Shown here piece by piece: positions 1 to 5,548 of a stretch of 6,146 bases of DNA. Location: assembly GCA_003505715.1 (NCBI GenBank), contig DNXU01000167.1, forward strand, positions 1 through 6,146, read 5' to 3'. The stretch comes from Cyanobacteria bacterium UBA8803. Its GTDB lineage: Bacteria > Cyanobacteriota > Cyanobacteriia > Cyanobacteriales > Coleofasciculaceae. The stretch's first letter is position 1. Each line of letters opens with the position of its first letter. The position numbers and the translations under genes are program-made. Below the pieces are notes generated by a model. That model searched no databases and was not told the DNA's origin. It saw only the letters and a list, made by a program, of their open reading frames with translations.

Positions 1-1
1 A

Positions 2-1021
2 CCAGTTACTGACTCGACTCCAGTGGTCACGCTGCTGGAGGGGAACACTCCGCTGATACCCGTACCGACTATTGCTAAAGCGATCGGTAAAGGGGTGCAG
101 GTTTGGGTGAAATACGACGGTCTTAACCCTACTGGTAGCTTTAAAGACAGGGGTATGACCATGGCGATTTCTAAGGCTAAGGAAGCAGGCGCGAAGGCAG
201 TAATTTGTGCCAGTACCGGAAATACTTCGGCCTCGGCAGCAGCCTATGCCCGTCGCGGTGGAATGCGGGCGTTTGTACTCATTCCTGATGGTTATGTGGC
301 TCTGGGTAAGTTAGCCCAAGCTTTGCTCTATGGAGCAGAAGTGTTGGCAATTCAGGGAAATTTTGACCGGGCATTAGACATTGTCCGGGAGTTGGCGGAC
401 AGCTATCCCGTCACCCTAGTGAACTCCGTTAATCCCTATCGTTTAGAAGGCCAGAAGACAGCAGCCTTTGAGGTGGTAGATACCCTCGGCGATGCTCCCG
501 ATTGGCTTTGTATTCCGGTGGGCAATGCCGGGAATATCACAGCATACTGGATGGGTTTTTGTCAATATCAACAAGAGGGAAAATGCGATCGCACCCCTCG
601 CTTGATGGGATTTCAGGCAGCGGGAGCGTCTCCTCTCGTCACTGGAGAAATCGTGCCTCATCCCGAAACAGTGGCAACGGCGATCCGAATTGGAAATCCA
701 GCGAGTTGGGAGAAAGCGATCGCCGCACAACAAGCTAGTAAAGGGCAATTTACCAGCGTTACCGACGCAGAAATTCTCGAAGCCTATCGGTTGTTGGCGT
801 CCCAAGAAGGAATTTTCTGCGAACCTGCTTCTGCTGCATCGGTGGCAGGGTTGCTAAAAGTTAAAGACCAAGTACCTGTAGGAGCAACAGTAGTGTGCGT
901 GCTGACGGGTAATGGTTTGAAAGACCCGGATACAGCCATCAAGCACTGTAATAATCAGTTCAAACCGGGAATTGAGCCAACCTTGGCAGCAGTGGCTGAG
1001 GTGATGGGGTTGAAAAATTGA
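2..1021 (+). CDS. thrC: Threonine synthase, 5'-truncated by the window edge
   Basis: Threonine synthase converts O-phospho-L-homoserine to L-threonine plus phosphate, using pyridoxal phosphate (PLP), as the last step of threonine synthesis in the cytosol. The protein shows the fold-type II PLP signature [11 protein letters not shown]; its lysine codon is at 143-145 and should form the Schiff base. [14 protein letters not shown] follows as the cofactor/substrate loop, then PVGNAGN as the glycine-rich phosphate-binding loop, and later [10 protein letters not shown] and VLTGNGLKD, typical of the family. A GTG at 23 could be read as a start, but the same frame stays open to the edge and encodes [18 protein letters not shown], which matches what I recall of the N-terminal part of cyanobacterial threonine synthases. 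The true start therefore lies outside, probably a few tens of codons upstream. Two HIP1 octamers (585-592, 716-723) lie inside the gene. No key motif is missing. Identification is by motif and family knowledge. Confidence 0.95.
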   Translation, partial: PVTDSTPVVTLLEGNTPLIPVPTIAKAIGKGVQVWVKYDGLNPTGSFKDRGMTMAISKAKEAGAKAVICASTGNTSASAAAYARRGGMRAFVLIPDGYVALGKLAQALLYGAEVLAIQGNFDRALDIVRELADSYPVTLVNSVNPYRLEGQKTAAFEVVDTLGDAPDWLCIPVGNAGNITAYWMGFCQYQQEGKCDRTPRLMGFQAAGASPLVTGEIVPHPETVATAIRIGNPASWEKAIAAQQASKGQFTSVTDAEILEAYRLLASQEGIFCEPASAASVAGLLKVKDQVPVGATVVCVLTGNGLKDPDTAIKHCNNQFKPGIEPTLAAVAEVMGLKN

Positions 1022-1038
1022 CTCTGGGAGACGGATGA

Positions 1039-1077
1039 GGGAGAGGGGAAGAAGGAAAAAGATTTTCCAGCTCTCCC
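1039..1077 (+). terminator. Nested stem-loop downstream of thrC
   Basis: GGGAGAG (1039-1045) pairs perfectly with CTCTCCC (1071-1077). Inside it, GGAAAA (1054-1059) pairs with TTTTCC (1063-1068) around a 3-base loop, with 8 unpaired bases on the left and 2 on the right. The structure begins 17 bases after the thrC stop, between convergent genes, where a transcript end is expected. No run of T follows, so a classic intrinsic terminator is not supported; an mRNA 3'-end stabiliser or a factor-dependent end site would also fit. Confidence 0.45.
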
Positions 1078-1112
1078 GTAGATGTAATGATAATAAAAAC
1101 CAATCCCCAATT

Positions 1113-1164
1113 ACCCATCACCCATCACCCATCACCTATCACCCATCACCCATCACCCATCACC
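1113..1164. repeat. Heptanucleotide tandem repeat (ACCCATC)7 plus partial unit
   Basis: Seven consecutive 7-base units of ACCCATC run from 1113 to 1161, followed by ACC; only the fourth unit (1134-1140) differs, reading ACCTATC. Short tandemly repeated repetitive heptamers of this kind are known from intergenic DNA of filamentous cyanobacteria. On the minus strand the array reads as GGGTGAT repeats. It lies in the gap between two convergent stop codons, 6 bases past the end of the coiled-coil gene, so it would be transcribed as its 3' untranslated region. Copy number in such arrays commonly varies between strains. Confidence 0.92.
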
Positions 1165-1170
1165 AAAAAG

Positions 1171-1647
1171 CTAAGTTTCTTGAGACTCGGAACTCGACGG
1201 ACGAGAACCGCGTTCCTTTGCCAATTGGTCAATAGTATCGCCAATAACAGCGGTTAAGCTTTTGCGGGTTTGAGCGTGGTTAGCTTGCTCGATTTTTAAG
1301 GCGTCTAGCAGGCGATCGCGTTCCATCATCACTTCAGTTAGCTTCGTCTTTAACTCCTCAACCGTTTGCAGATTCGCTACTTCCTGTTCAATGGCTGAGG
1401 CAGCTCCGGGATCTTGGGATTTAAGTTTAGAACTCTCCTGTTGGAGTTGACGGATTTGAAGTTTCAGGTTGGCAATCTCTTGTTGAGCCAGCTTAGCTTC
1501 CGTGCGGCGTTGCTGCGCTTCGGTATTGTAGAGTTGACGCCAGTTTTCAGCACTTTCATTCGCAGCCTCGCGATCGCGAATGCTATCTGCTAGTTGCTGT
1601 TTTAGTTCCTTAATTTCAGCTAACCACTGCCTGACATCGTTACTCAT
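1171..1647 (-). CDS. Conserved-looking coiled-coil protein, function unknown
   Basis: A 158-residue, very hydrophilic protein with no signal peptide or membrane segment, so probably cytosolic. Residues about 8-75 and 85-128 are rich in Leu, Gln, Glu, Lys and Arg with heptad-like leucine spacing (for example LAEIKELKQQLADSIRDRE) and should form two long coiled-coil helices separated by a small break (SQDPGAAS, about 77-84). The tail is Ser/Glu-rich and disordered-looking. I recall similar small coiled-coil proteins with a WRQLYNTEAQQRRTEAKLA-like stretch being common in cyanobacteria, but I cannot give a function. The ATG start is supported by AGGAG nine bases upstream. Two HIP1 octamers (1312-1319, 1570-1577) suggest a long-resident gene. 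It diverges from the BrkB-like gene. A scaffold or cell-structure role is conceivable, but composition alone does not show it. Confidence 0.85.
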   Translation of the reverse strand: MSNDVRQWLAEIKELKQQLADSIRDREAANESAENWRQLYNTEAQQRRTEAKLAQQEIANLKLQIRQLQQESSKLKSQDPGAASAIEQEVANLQTVEELKTKLTEVMMERDRLLDALKIEQANHAQTRKSLTAVIGDTIDQLAKERGSRPSSSESQET

Positions 1648-1783
1648 CGACCACTGCTCCTATGGTTGGTTTCTTGACAAAAATGGTGTTGTGTAGATTG
1701 GGTTACTGACACTTGTGATAGGTCAATTGCCTGTATATCTGGCACAGTAGTGGTTAAATACCCTGCTATCAAAATCAAAATCT
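1648..1783. promoter_or_regulatory. Divergent promoter region, coiled-coil gene / BrkB-like gene
   Basis: These 136 bases separate two divergent starts and must hold the promoters of both genes or of their operons. On the + strand a perfect TTGACA is at 1674-1679, but the only reasonable downstream hexamer, TAGATT at 1694-1699, is just 14 bases away. TATATC at 1734-1739 lies 15 bases after TTGTGA (1713-1718). On the minus strand TTGACC (complement of 1721-1726) is a possible -35 box, with no convincing -10 at the right distance. No boxes can be assigned firmly. The ATG at 1784 has no clear Shine-Dalgarno site; the preceding bases are an AT-rich repeat (CAAAATCAAAATCT). Confidence 0.4.
1657..1661 (-). 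promoter_or_regulatory. Shine-Dalgarno site of the coiled-coil gene
   Basis: On the minus strand AGGAG stands nine bases before the ATG at 1647. This is a good match to the anti-Shine-Dalgarno sequence at a normal distance and fixes the start. Confidence 0.7.
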
Positions 1784-2797
1784 ATGCTACATGCTCGTGT
1801 TTACCGTTTTTTTCATTTTTTTCGTTATCTTAACCCGATCCTCCTGAGAAAAACTGTCACTCGCGCCCTGAAACGTCAGTTGATGGCTCTGTCATCTCAG
1901 ATGGCCTACAATGCCATGTTAGCCCTGTTTCCAGCCATTTTGGTGATTCTCACAACCATTGAATTGTTCAAACAATTTTTCCCCTGGACTAACCCAGCAG
2001 TTCAGCTGGGGGAGGTGGCACCCAAGGAAGCTATGCAACTCATGCAGGATTTTGCTGATGGTATTAACCTAACAGGCAATCGCGGTTTATTTTCTCTGAG
2101 CTTTGTCATGGCAATTTGGGTGTCTTCGGGAGCCTTAAGCGCTGTGATGAATGCTTTAGACCAAATTCATCAAATTCCTATTGAGGAAACTCGACCCTTT
2201 TGGAAAGCCAAATTAATTTCTTTGGGTCTGACCATTGGTAGTATTTTACTCCTGTTCATTGCCTCGTTCCTGCTCTTTATCAGTAACTTAGTCGTCAAAA
2301 TGGTTGACGATCAGAGTATAGTATTGGTCTTGGTAACCATCTTGCGGCTTTTGAGTTGGCCTATTGCCTTGGGTCTTGTTGCCATAGTTTTCGCGGTTAT
2401 CTATCGCTTTGGCCCAAGCCGCTGGCGTCCGGGAACACCGATAATACCAGGAGCGGTTTTGGCAGCGGTTTCCTGGGCGATCGGATCAGGGTTATTTCGG
2501 CACTACCTAACCGCTAATTTCGGCAATTACAATAAAATCTACGGGGCTTTAGGTGCTGTGATTGTCTTACAGCTTTGGCTCTATATGACATCTTTAGTAC
2601 TTTTAATGGGAGATCAGCTTAACTTCACAGTAGGAGAAGCAATCCAAGACGCTAAAACTGAACAAAGACCTCAGAAGTTCAGAACTTCAAAAGTTCAGAA
2701 TTTTCTGGGATTTGAAGCGCGTGCAAAAACAAAGCCTCACCTCGACGAGGTTCAGCCTGGGCAAGAAGAGCAAGAAGCTGAGCTTCCGAATTATTGA
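1784..2797 (+). CDS. YihY/BrkB-family integral membrane protein
   Basis: A 337-residue inner-membrane protein of the YihY/virulence factor BrkB family; the molecular function of the family is not firmly established. About six hydrophobic helices are visible at residues 41-66, 103-125, 144-170, 180-206, 219-241 and 253-276, in the usual family arrangement. Family-typical stretches include MAYNAMLALFPAIL at the first helix, RPFWKAK before the third, YRFGP near 207-211, and YGALGAVIVLQLWLYMTSLV followed by GDQLN at the last helix. The N-terminus is basic and short, without a cleavable signal. Residues from about 285 on form a charged tail, ending EEQEAELPNY, that is not part of the core fold; its DNA contains alternating inverted repeats. 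The ATG used fits the family N-terminus; the next methionine (residue 34) would cut into conserved sequence. Older annotations call such proteins ribonuclease BN, a name now assigned to another gene. No HIP1 site occurs in this gene. Confidence 0.92.
   Translation: MLHARVYRFFHFFRYLNPILLRKTVTRALKRQLMALSSQMAYNAMLALFPAILVILTTIELFKQFFPWTNPAVQLGEVAPKEAMQLMQDFADGINLTGNRGLFSLSFVMAIWVSSGALSAVMNALDQIHQIPIEETRPFWKAKLISLGLTIGSILLLFIASFLLFISNLVVKMVDDQSIVLVLVTILRLLSWPIALGLVAIVFAVIYRFGPSRWRPGTPIIPGAVLAAVSWAIGSGLFRHYLTANFGNYNKIYGALGAVIVLQLWLYMTSLVLLMGDQLNFTVGEAIQDAKTEQRPQKFRTSKVQNFLGFEARAKTKPHLDEVQPGQEEQEAELPNY
2674..2707. repeat. Alternating small inverted repeats in the BrkB-like tail
   Basis: GAAGTT (2674-2679) and AACTTC (2683-2688) form one inverted repeat with CAG between. 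GAACTT (2682-2687) and AAGTTC (2691-2696) form a second, overlapping one with CAA between. AGAA (2698-2701) and TTCT (2704-2707) form a third weak one. The 10-mer AAGTTCAGAA occurs exactly twice, at 2675-2684 and 2691-2700, in different reading frames. The arms are seen directly; any biological role is unknown. It lies in the hydrophilic, probably dispensable tail. Confidence 0.6.
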
Positions 2798-2850
2798 GTC
2801 AGCCACTAATAGCTAATCCTTATTTTTTTAACTTTTGTAATACTCTGAAA
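2798..2850. other. Short gap between convergent genes with a T-tract
   Basis: The BrkB-like gene and the AT-rich gene end 53 bases apart, facing each other. The gap carries seven T in a row at 2823-2829 on the + strand but no GC-rich stem in front of it, so an intrinsic terminator for the BrkB-like gene is only weakly suggested. On the minus strand, GGCA and TGCC (2854-2868) surround a T-rich loop at the very end of the neighbouring coding sequence. Confidence 0.3.
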
Positions 2851-3651
2851 TTAGGCAAAAAAAATGCCATCAGGTTCTGAGTTAAAAATATAGTCATAAT
2901 CAAAGCTCAATAATTTAAGGTTATGAATGATTGAAAAGCCAAGGCTCGTGATTTTATTTCTAGAGAAAGTACACATTATTAACTCAATAAGCTTTTTCTC
3001 TTTTATAATAGGAACTTTAATAAAATAAGCTCGCTTGGCAAAAAATAAGTTTTCATCTTTAGGAATAATGATGCCGTTAAGGCGGTGAGCATATTGAATC
3101 GGTTTTATATAATTATTTATGAAATCTTCTTGATTTTTTTGTAATTGATATAAACGTTCGTGTTGTAACCAACTCATCTGGAAAATTATTTTAATAATTT
3201 CAAATCCCAAAATATAGCTAAAAAGTTTGATTCTTTCTTCCGAATGTTGGAGTAAATGAATAAGTATTTCTAAGTAAAGGCAATCAGGTGTATAAAGATC
3301 GTGAACAGAATGGATATAAAACCGTTTTATATAGTTTTTTAATAATTTCTGATTTAGCTCCTGCTTAATAGAAAAGTATTTAAGGTAGTAATCCAAGACT
3401 TTAATAATTCGTTCTTGAAGCATCTTTGCTACTAAACTGTCTACGGCATAATCCTCTAATAACTCAGTAAGTTCACTTTGTTGATCGGGAGGATTTACAC
3501 AGATAAGATAACACAAGTATAAAATATCAATCCGTTGTTCTAAGGGTATATGCTCTACCCATTTCGTTACTTCTAAAATAGTTTTATCGAGAGTACCAAT
3601 CGGTGGATCTTCTTGTAAGCTAGATGCAAGTTGATAGTTGCTTTTCCCCAT
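2851..3651 (-). CDS. Unrecognised AT-rich hypothetical protein, 266 aa
   Basis: I do not recognise this protein. It is rich in Ile, Leu, Lys, Tyr and Phe and looks mostly alpha-helical and soluble. A helical block at about 22-110 contains IDILYLCYLICVNPPDQQSE, and a second block at about 122-180 contains LYLEILIHLLQHSEERIKLF. These are amphipathic rather than membrane-spanning, because charged residues interrupt each hydrophobic stretch. The C-terminal part (190-266) looks more mixed alpha/beta. No catalytic motif, metal site, signal peptide or zinc-binding cysteine pattern is visible. The gene is far richer in A and T than thrC or the 343-residue gene, uses AT-ending codons and has no HIP1 octamer, which suggests horizontal acquisition or relaxed selection. 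The reading frame is intact over 266 codons. The ATG at 3651 is the only sensible start, since TAG occurs in frame eight codons upstream; no clear Shine-Dalgarno site precedes it. It is monocistronic in this window. Confidence 0.75.
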   Translation of the reverse strand: MGKSNYQLASSLQEDPPIGTLDKTILEVTKWVEHIPLEQRIDILYLCYLICVNPPDQQSELTELLEDYAVDSLVAKMLQERIIKVLDYYLKYFSIKQELNQKLLKNYIKRFYIHSVHDLYTPDCLYLEILIHLLQHSEERIKLFSYILGFEIIKIIFQMSWLQHERLYQLQKNQEDFINNYIKPIQYAHRLNGIIIPKDENLFFAKRAYFIKVPIIKEKKLIELIMCTFSRNKITSLGFSIIHNLKLLSFDYDYIFNSEPDGIFFA

Positions 3652-3801
3652 GACTAATTGCTGTAATATGGTGCCTACCTTACGCCAATTGGATAATAGG
3701 GATCTCTTTTAAAAATAGGCTAGAGAAGTTCCCAGAGTAGGTAAAATAGGGAAAAGCGCTAGGGCAAGCTCCTCATTCTCCGAACTAATGTTCAATTACC
3801 A

Positions 3802-3843
3802 AGAGAGCTTTGCTAATGCTCTTCCCAAATGAACCCGCTCTCT
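3802..3843. repeat. Inverted repeat AGAGAGC / GCTCTCT
   Basis: AGAGAGC (3802-3808) is the perfect reverse complement of GCTCTCT (3837-3843), with 28 bases between. A second, tighter inverted repeat, TTGCT-CA-AGCAA, follows at 3849-3860. The left arm can also pair locally, as AGAGC (3804-3808) with GCTCT further on. Such clustered arms in a gene-free stretch could mark a structured RNA or a degraded repeat element. No T-tract follows. Confidence 0.4.
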
Positions 3844-4220
3844 AGCATTTGCTCAAGCAAGCGTTACACAAATGCAAGATTTTGTCAACCTTAATCGTCG
3901 AATTGACACTCTTAGCGCAATGCCTATCTGTTTGTCTGTCCTTTCACTAAGCTCTAGCTCTTTCTCGATCAAGATGTGGAACGCTGCTATTTTGTTCCTG
4001 ATAATTAAGAGCGCTTTAGTTTATTTTTGGTGGCTAGGAACAGGATATTATCTTATTCCTACATCTTATACCTCTTTATTAACATTTTCTAAGGAATAGG
4101 AAATTCAAGAGCTGCCTATTTCAGTATTAAATGTATTCATTGTTACTAATCAGCCCTGACAAATCCCGTAAATACCGATTGTGACAGTAGAGGGGGCGGA
4201 ATGTGGTTTAAAGGCAGGAC

Positions 4221-4260
4221 TGGCGCAACTACCCTTCGGCTATGCTCAGGGTAAACGCCA
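4221..4260. repeat. Palindromic repeat element with ACCCTTCGGCT core
   Basis: TGGCG (4221-4225) pairs with CGCCA (4256-4260), and inside it TACCCT (4230-4235) pairs with AGGGTA (4248-4253), giving a two-step imperfect hairpin with a 12-base loop. The core, CCCTTCGGCTATGCTCAGGG, resembles a kind of repeat I recall scattered through cyanobacterial intergenic DNA (CTTCGGCT...GCTCAGG type). The first 11 bases of the core recur at 5453-5463, just after the downstream gene. Confidence 0.6.
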
Positions 4261-4313
4261 TATATAGTGGTAATGGTGCGTTAGCTAATAAAGGCTGTGC
4301 GTCAGTCCTAGAA

Positions 4314-4343
4314 GGGAACGGTAACTCTAATTGTCCGGTTCCC
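4314..4343 (+). promoter_or_regulatory. Hairpin in the leader of the 343-residue gene
   Basis: GGGAACGG (4314-4321) pairs with CCGGTTCCC (4335-4343) when one G is bulged out, around a 13-base AT-rich loop. A second GTTCCC at 4345-4350 offers an alternative partner for the left arm, so two mutually exclusive pairings are possible. It ends 70 bases before the ATG. If transcription starts upstream of it, it would sit in the 5' leader; it could also be a terminator-like structure without a T-tract. Confidence 0.3.
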
Positions 4344-4374
4344 TGTTCCCTTACCTTTAATTGTTGGCAAAGCG

Positions 4375-4386
4375 TGCAATAATAAT
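4375..4386 (+). promoter_or_regulatory. Possible extended -10 element of the 343-residue gene
   Basis: TGC followed by AATAAT (4375-4383) matches an extended -10 pattern with one mismatch to TATAAT, and TAATAAT overlaps it at 4380-4386. It is about 30 bases before the ATG. No good -35 box stands 17 bases upstream (CTTTAA). This is a suggestion only. Confidence 0.22.
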
Positions 4387-4413
4387 CCCTCTGTTACTTA
4401 AAAATCTCTGCTC

Positions 4414-5445
4414 ATGGCTGTTGTCCCCAAATCTACCGCCGAACTTGCTGCTGTCCTCGAGGAACCAGTCGATCTAGATTTCCAGTTACCTGACCCAGAG
4501 GATGAGGAGATTCTGGAGTATGACTTTCAGCAGCAAGTTGATAACGCTTGGCGGGTGTGCGATCGCTTCGACTTGCAAACGGAAATCTGGCGGGGAAGGA
4601 TTTTGCGGGTTGTGCGAGACCGAGAGAAAAAAGGGGGCGATAGCCGGGGAGCAGGGTTTTTAAATTGGCTGAAAAGCCGAGAAATTAGCAAAAGTCAGGC
4701 ATACTCCTTAATTGAGCTAGCCAACAGTGCCGATACCCTCTTAGCCGAGGGGAAACTCAACCCCGATGCCATCAAAAATTTCAGTAAGCGGGCGTTTGTG
4801 GAAACAGCTAAGTCACCGCCAGAAGTACAACAACTCGTAAGCGACGCTGCCCAAAAAGGCGATCGCATTACCCGCCGTGAAGTCAAGCAACTAGCAGATG
4901 AATGGACGGCGATGTCCTCCGAGTTGCTTCCGGATGAGGTCAAGGAAAAAGCTACAGCGGGTATCATGCCTGCGCGTTACCTGGCACCGTTGGTCAAAGA
5001 AATGGAGAAGTTGCCAGAGTCCCACCTGAAACCTTTACAACAAGCAGTTGAGGCCAATCCTGATGTTGATACCGTGAAACAGGTCACCTCAGATGCCCGT
5101 TCCTTAGCTAAGTATCTCGACGCCGCTGCCCAAGTGCAAGCGCTTCAGCATTCATCCCTGGATATGGAACTGGCATTAGAAGAAGCACTGCGACTGGACT
5201 GTTTGAACACTGCGTCCGATTTGGTCAAACAGGCATCAGTGCTAGAACAGACCGTTGGCAAACTTTACACCACATGGAAGCGCCTCGGCAGTCTGGCTGA
5301 CCGATTATATGTAGATACGGGGGCAAGTACCCCCCATCTGCGATCGCTCCTCAACTGTCTAGACCGTCTTGGTGGTGAAGTGATCGAAGTGCCGCTAGAT
5401 GATACAGGCGAGCAAATTATACGGTTGAAAGTCATGATGGAATAA
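4414..5445 (+). CDS. Cyanobacterial hypothetical protein with ParB/DUF3102-like helix-turn-helix
   Basis: A 343-residue soluble, mostly helical protein. After an acidic low-complexity start (residues 1-37), WRGRILRVVRDREKKGGDSR leads into GFLNWLKSREISKSQAYSLI (81-100), a helix-turn-helix-like stretch reminiscent of the DUF3102 and ParB/KorB DNA-binding modules of plasmid and phage proteins. RITRREVKQLADEW (151-164) could be a second recognition element. The C-terminal half has long helices (about 205-285) and conserved-looking LYTTWKRLGSLADRLYVDTG. I recall close homologues in many cyanobacteria but no established function; DNA binding is inferred from the motif. An in-frame TAA five codons upstream makes the ATG the first possible start. 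There is no Shine-Dalgarno site, which is common in cyanobacteria. Three HIP1 octamers (4559, 4859, 5340) and normal GC content suggest a core gene. It has no ParA partner here and lacks the usual N-terminal ParB CTPase motifs, so a true partition protein is unlikely. Confidence 0.85.
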   Translation: MAVVPKSTAELAAVLEEPVDLDFQLPDPEDEEILEYDFQQQVDNAWRVCDRFDLQTEIWRGRILRVVRDREKKGGDSRGAGFLNWLKSREISKSQAYSLIELANSADTLLAEGKLNPDAIKNFSKRAFVETAKSPPEVQQLVSDAAQKGDRITRREVKQLADEWTAMSSELLPDEVKEKATAGIMPARYLAPLVKEMEKLPESHLKPLQQAVEANPDVDTVKQVTSDARSLAKYLDAAAQVQALQHSSLDMELALEEALRLDCLNTASDLVKQASVLEQTVGKLYTTWKRLGSLADRLYVDTGASTPHLRSLLNCLDRLGGEVIEVPLDDTGEQIIRLKVMME

Positions 5446-5448
5446 ACT

Positions 5449-5509
5449 GTTGACCCTTCGGCTTCGCGGCAGTCGAACGCTCAACTACCGCGTAGTCGAG
5501 ACGTTGACC
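5449..5509. repeat. Palindrome-rich intergenic repeat after the 343-residue gene
   Basis: GTTGACC occurs as a direct repeat at both ends (5449-5455 and 5503-5509). Between them lie ACCCTTCGGCT (5453-5463), matching the element at 4231-4241, and a hairpin of CTCAACTAC (5480-5488) with GTAGTCGAG (5492-5500), eight of nine pairs matching around a CGC loop. It starts four bases after the stop codon, between convergent genes, and may act as a transcript 3'-end structure for the + gene. No T-run follows, so it is better read as a dispersed cyanobacterial repeat. Confidence 0.55.
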
Positions 5510-5547
5510 AGCTGAGTAAGTTATGGTCTATGGATTAATCAGCTGAG
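5509..5547. repeat. Direct repeat CAGCTGAG, 31-base spacing
   Basis: CAGCTGAG occurs at 5509-5516 and again at 5540-5547, immediately before the stop codon of the convergent TPR gene. The first copy overlaps the right end of the GTTGACC repeat by one base. Eight-base repeats this close can arise by chance or by duplication; no role is evident. Confidence 0.4.
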
Positions 5548-5548
5548 A

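Larger units (their letters stand above)
3652..4413. other. 762-base region with no convincing gene
   Basis: This gap lies between divergent genes: the 266-residue gene (-) to the left and the 343-residue gene (+) to the right. It should hold both promoters, which need far less space. A 75-codon ORF (3872-4099, +) has no ribosome site, no family resemblance and Ser-rich, random-looking content with one hydrophobic stretch (AAILFLIIKSALVYFWWLG), so I do not call it. Visible structure includes inverted repeats at 3802-3843, 3849-3860, 4221-4260 and 4314-4343. No tRNA cloverleaf, GTTCGA-type T-loop, transposase fragment or CRISPR unit was seen. It may contain a small RNA or decayed gene remains, but the sequence does not settle that. 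Confidence 0.6.

Noticed and set aside
23..25. GTG as the start codon of threonine synthase
   Set aside because: The frame continues open upstream and encodes residues that look like the family's N-terminal region, so the start is outside the window.
443..805. Minus-strand ORF within thrC, and a + frame at 502-738
   Set aside because: Both are antisense or out-of-frame shadows of thrC, whose own frame has clear conserved motifs.
1113..1164. CRISPR-like array
   Set aside because: Units are 7 bases with no spacers; it is a simple tandem repeat.
1035..1235. 66-codon ORF on the + strand across the tandem repeat
   Set aside because: It is a translation of the ACCCATC array (PITHHPS repeats) and overlaps the end of the real minus-strand coiled-coil gene.
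3872..4099. 75-codon ORF on the + strand in the large gap, with one hydrophobic stretch
   Set aside because: No ribosome site, no known family, Ser-rich content without domain character; an ORF this short in AT-rich non-coding DNA is expected by chance. Transcript data could change this.
4221..4260. Insertion sequence end or attachment site
   Set aside because: The palindromic element has no neighbouring transposase or integrase and no matching target duplication that I can see.
4695..4967. 90-codon minus-strand ORF within the 343-residue gene
   Set aside because: Shadow of the + strand coding sequence; its content is Ser/Ala-rich and it has no family resemblance.
4414..5445. Plasmid partition (parAB) locus
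   Set aside because: Only a ParB-like HTH is visible; there is no ParA gene, no parS-like site and no N-terminal ParB nucleotide-binding motif, and the composition is chromosomal.
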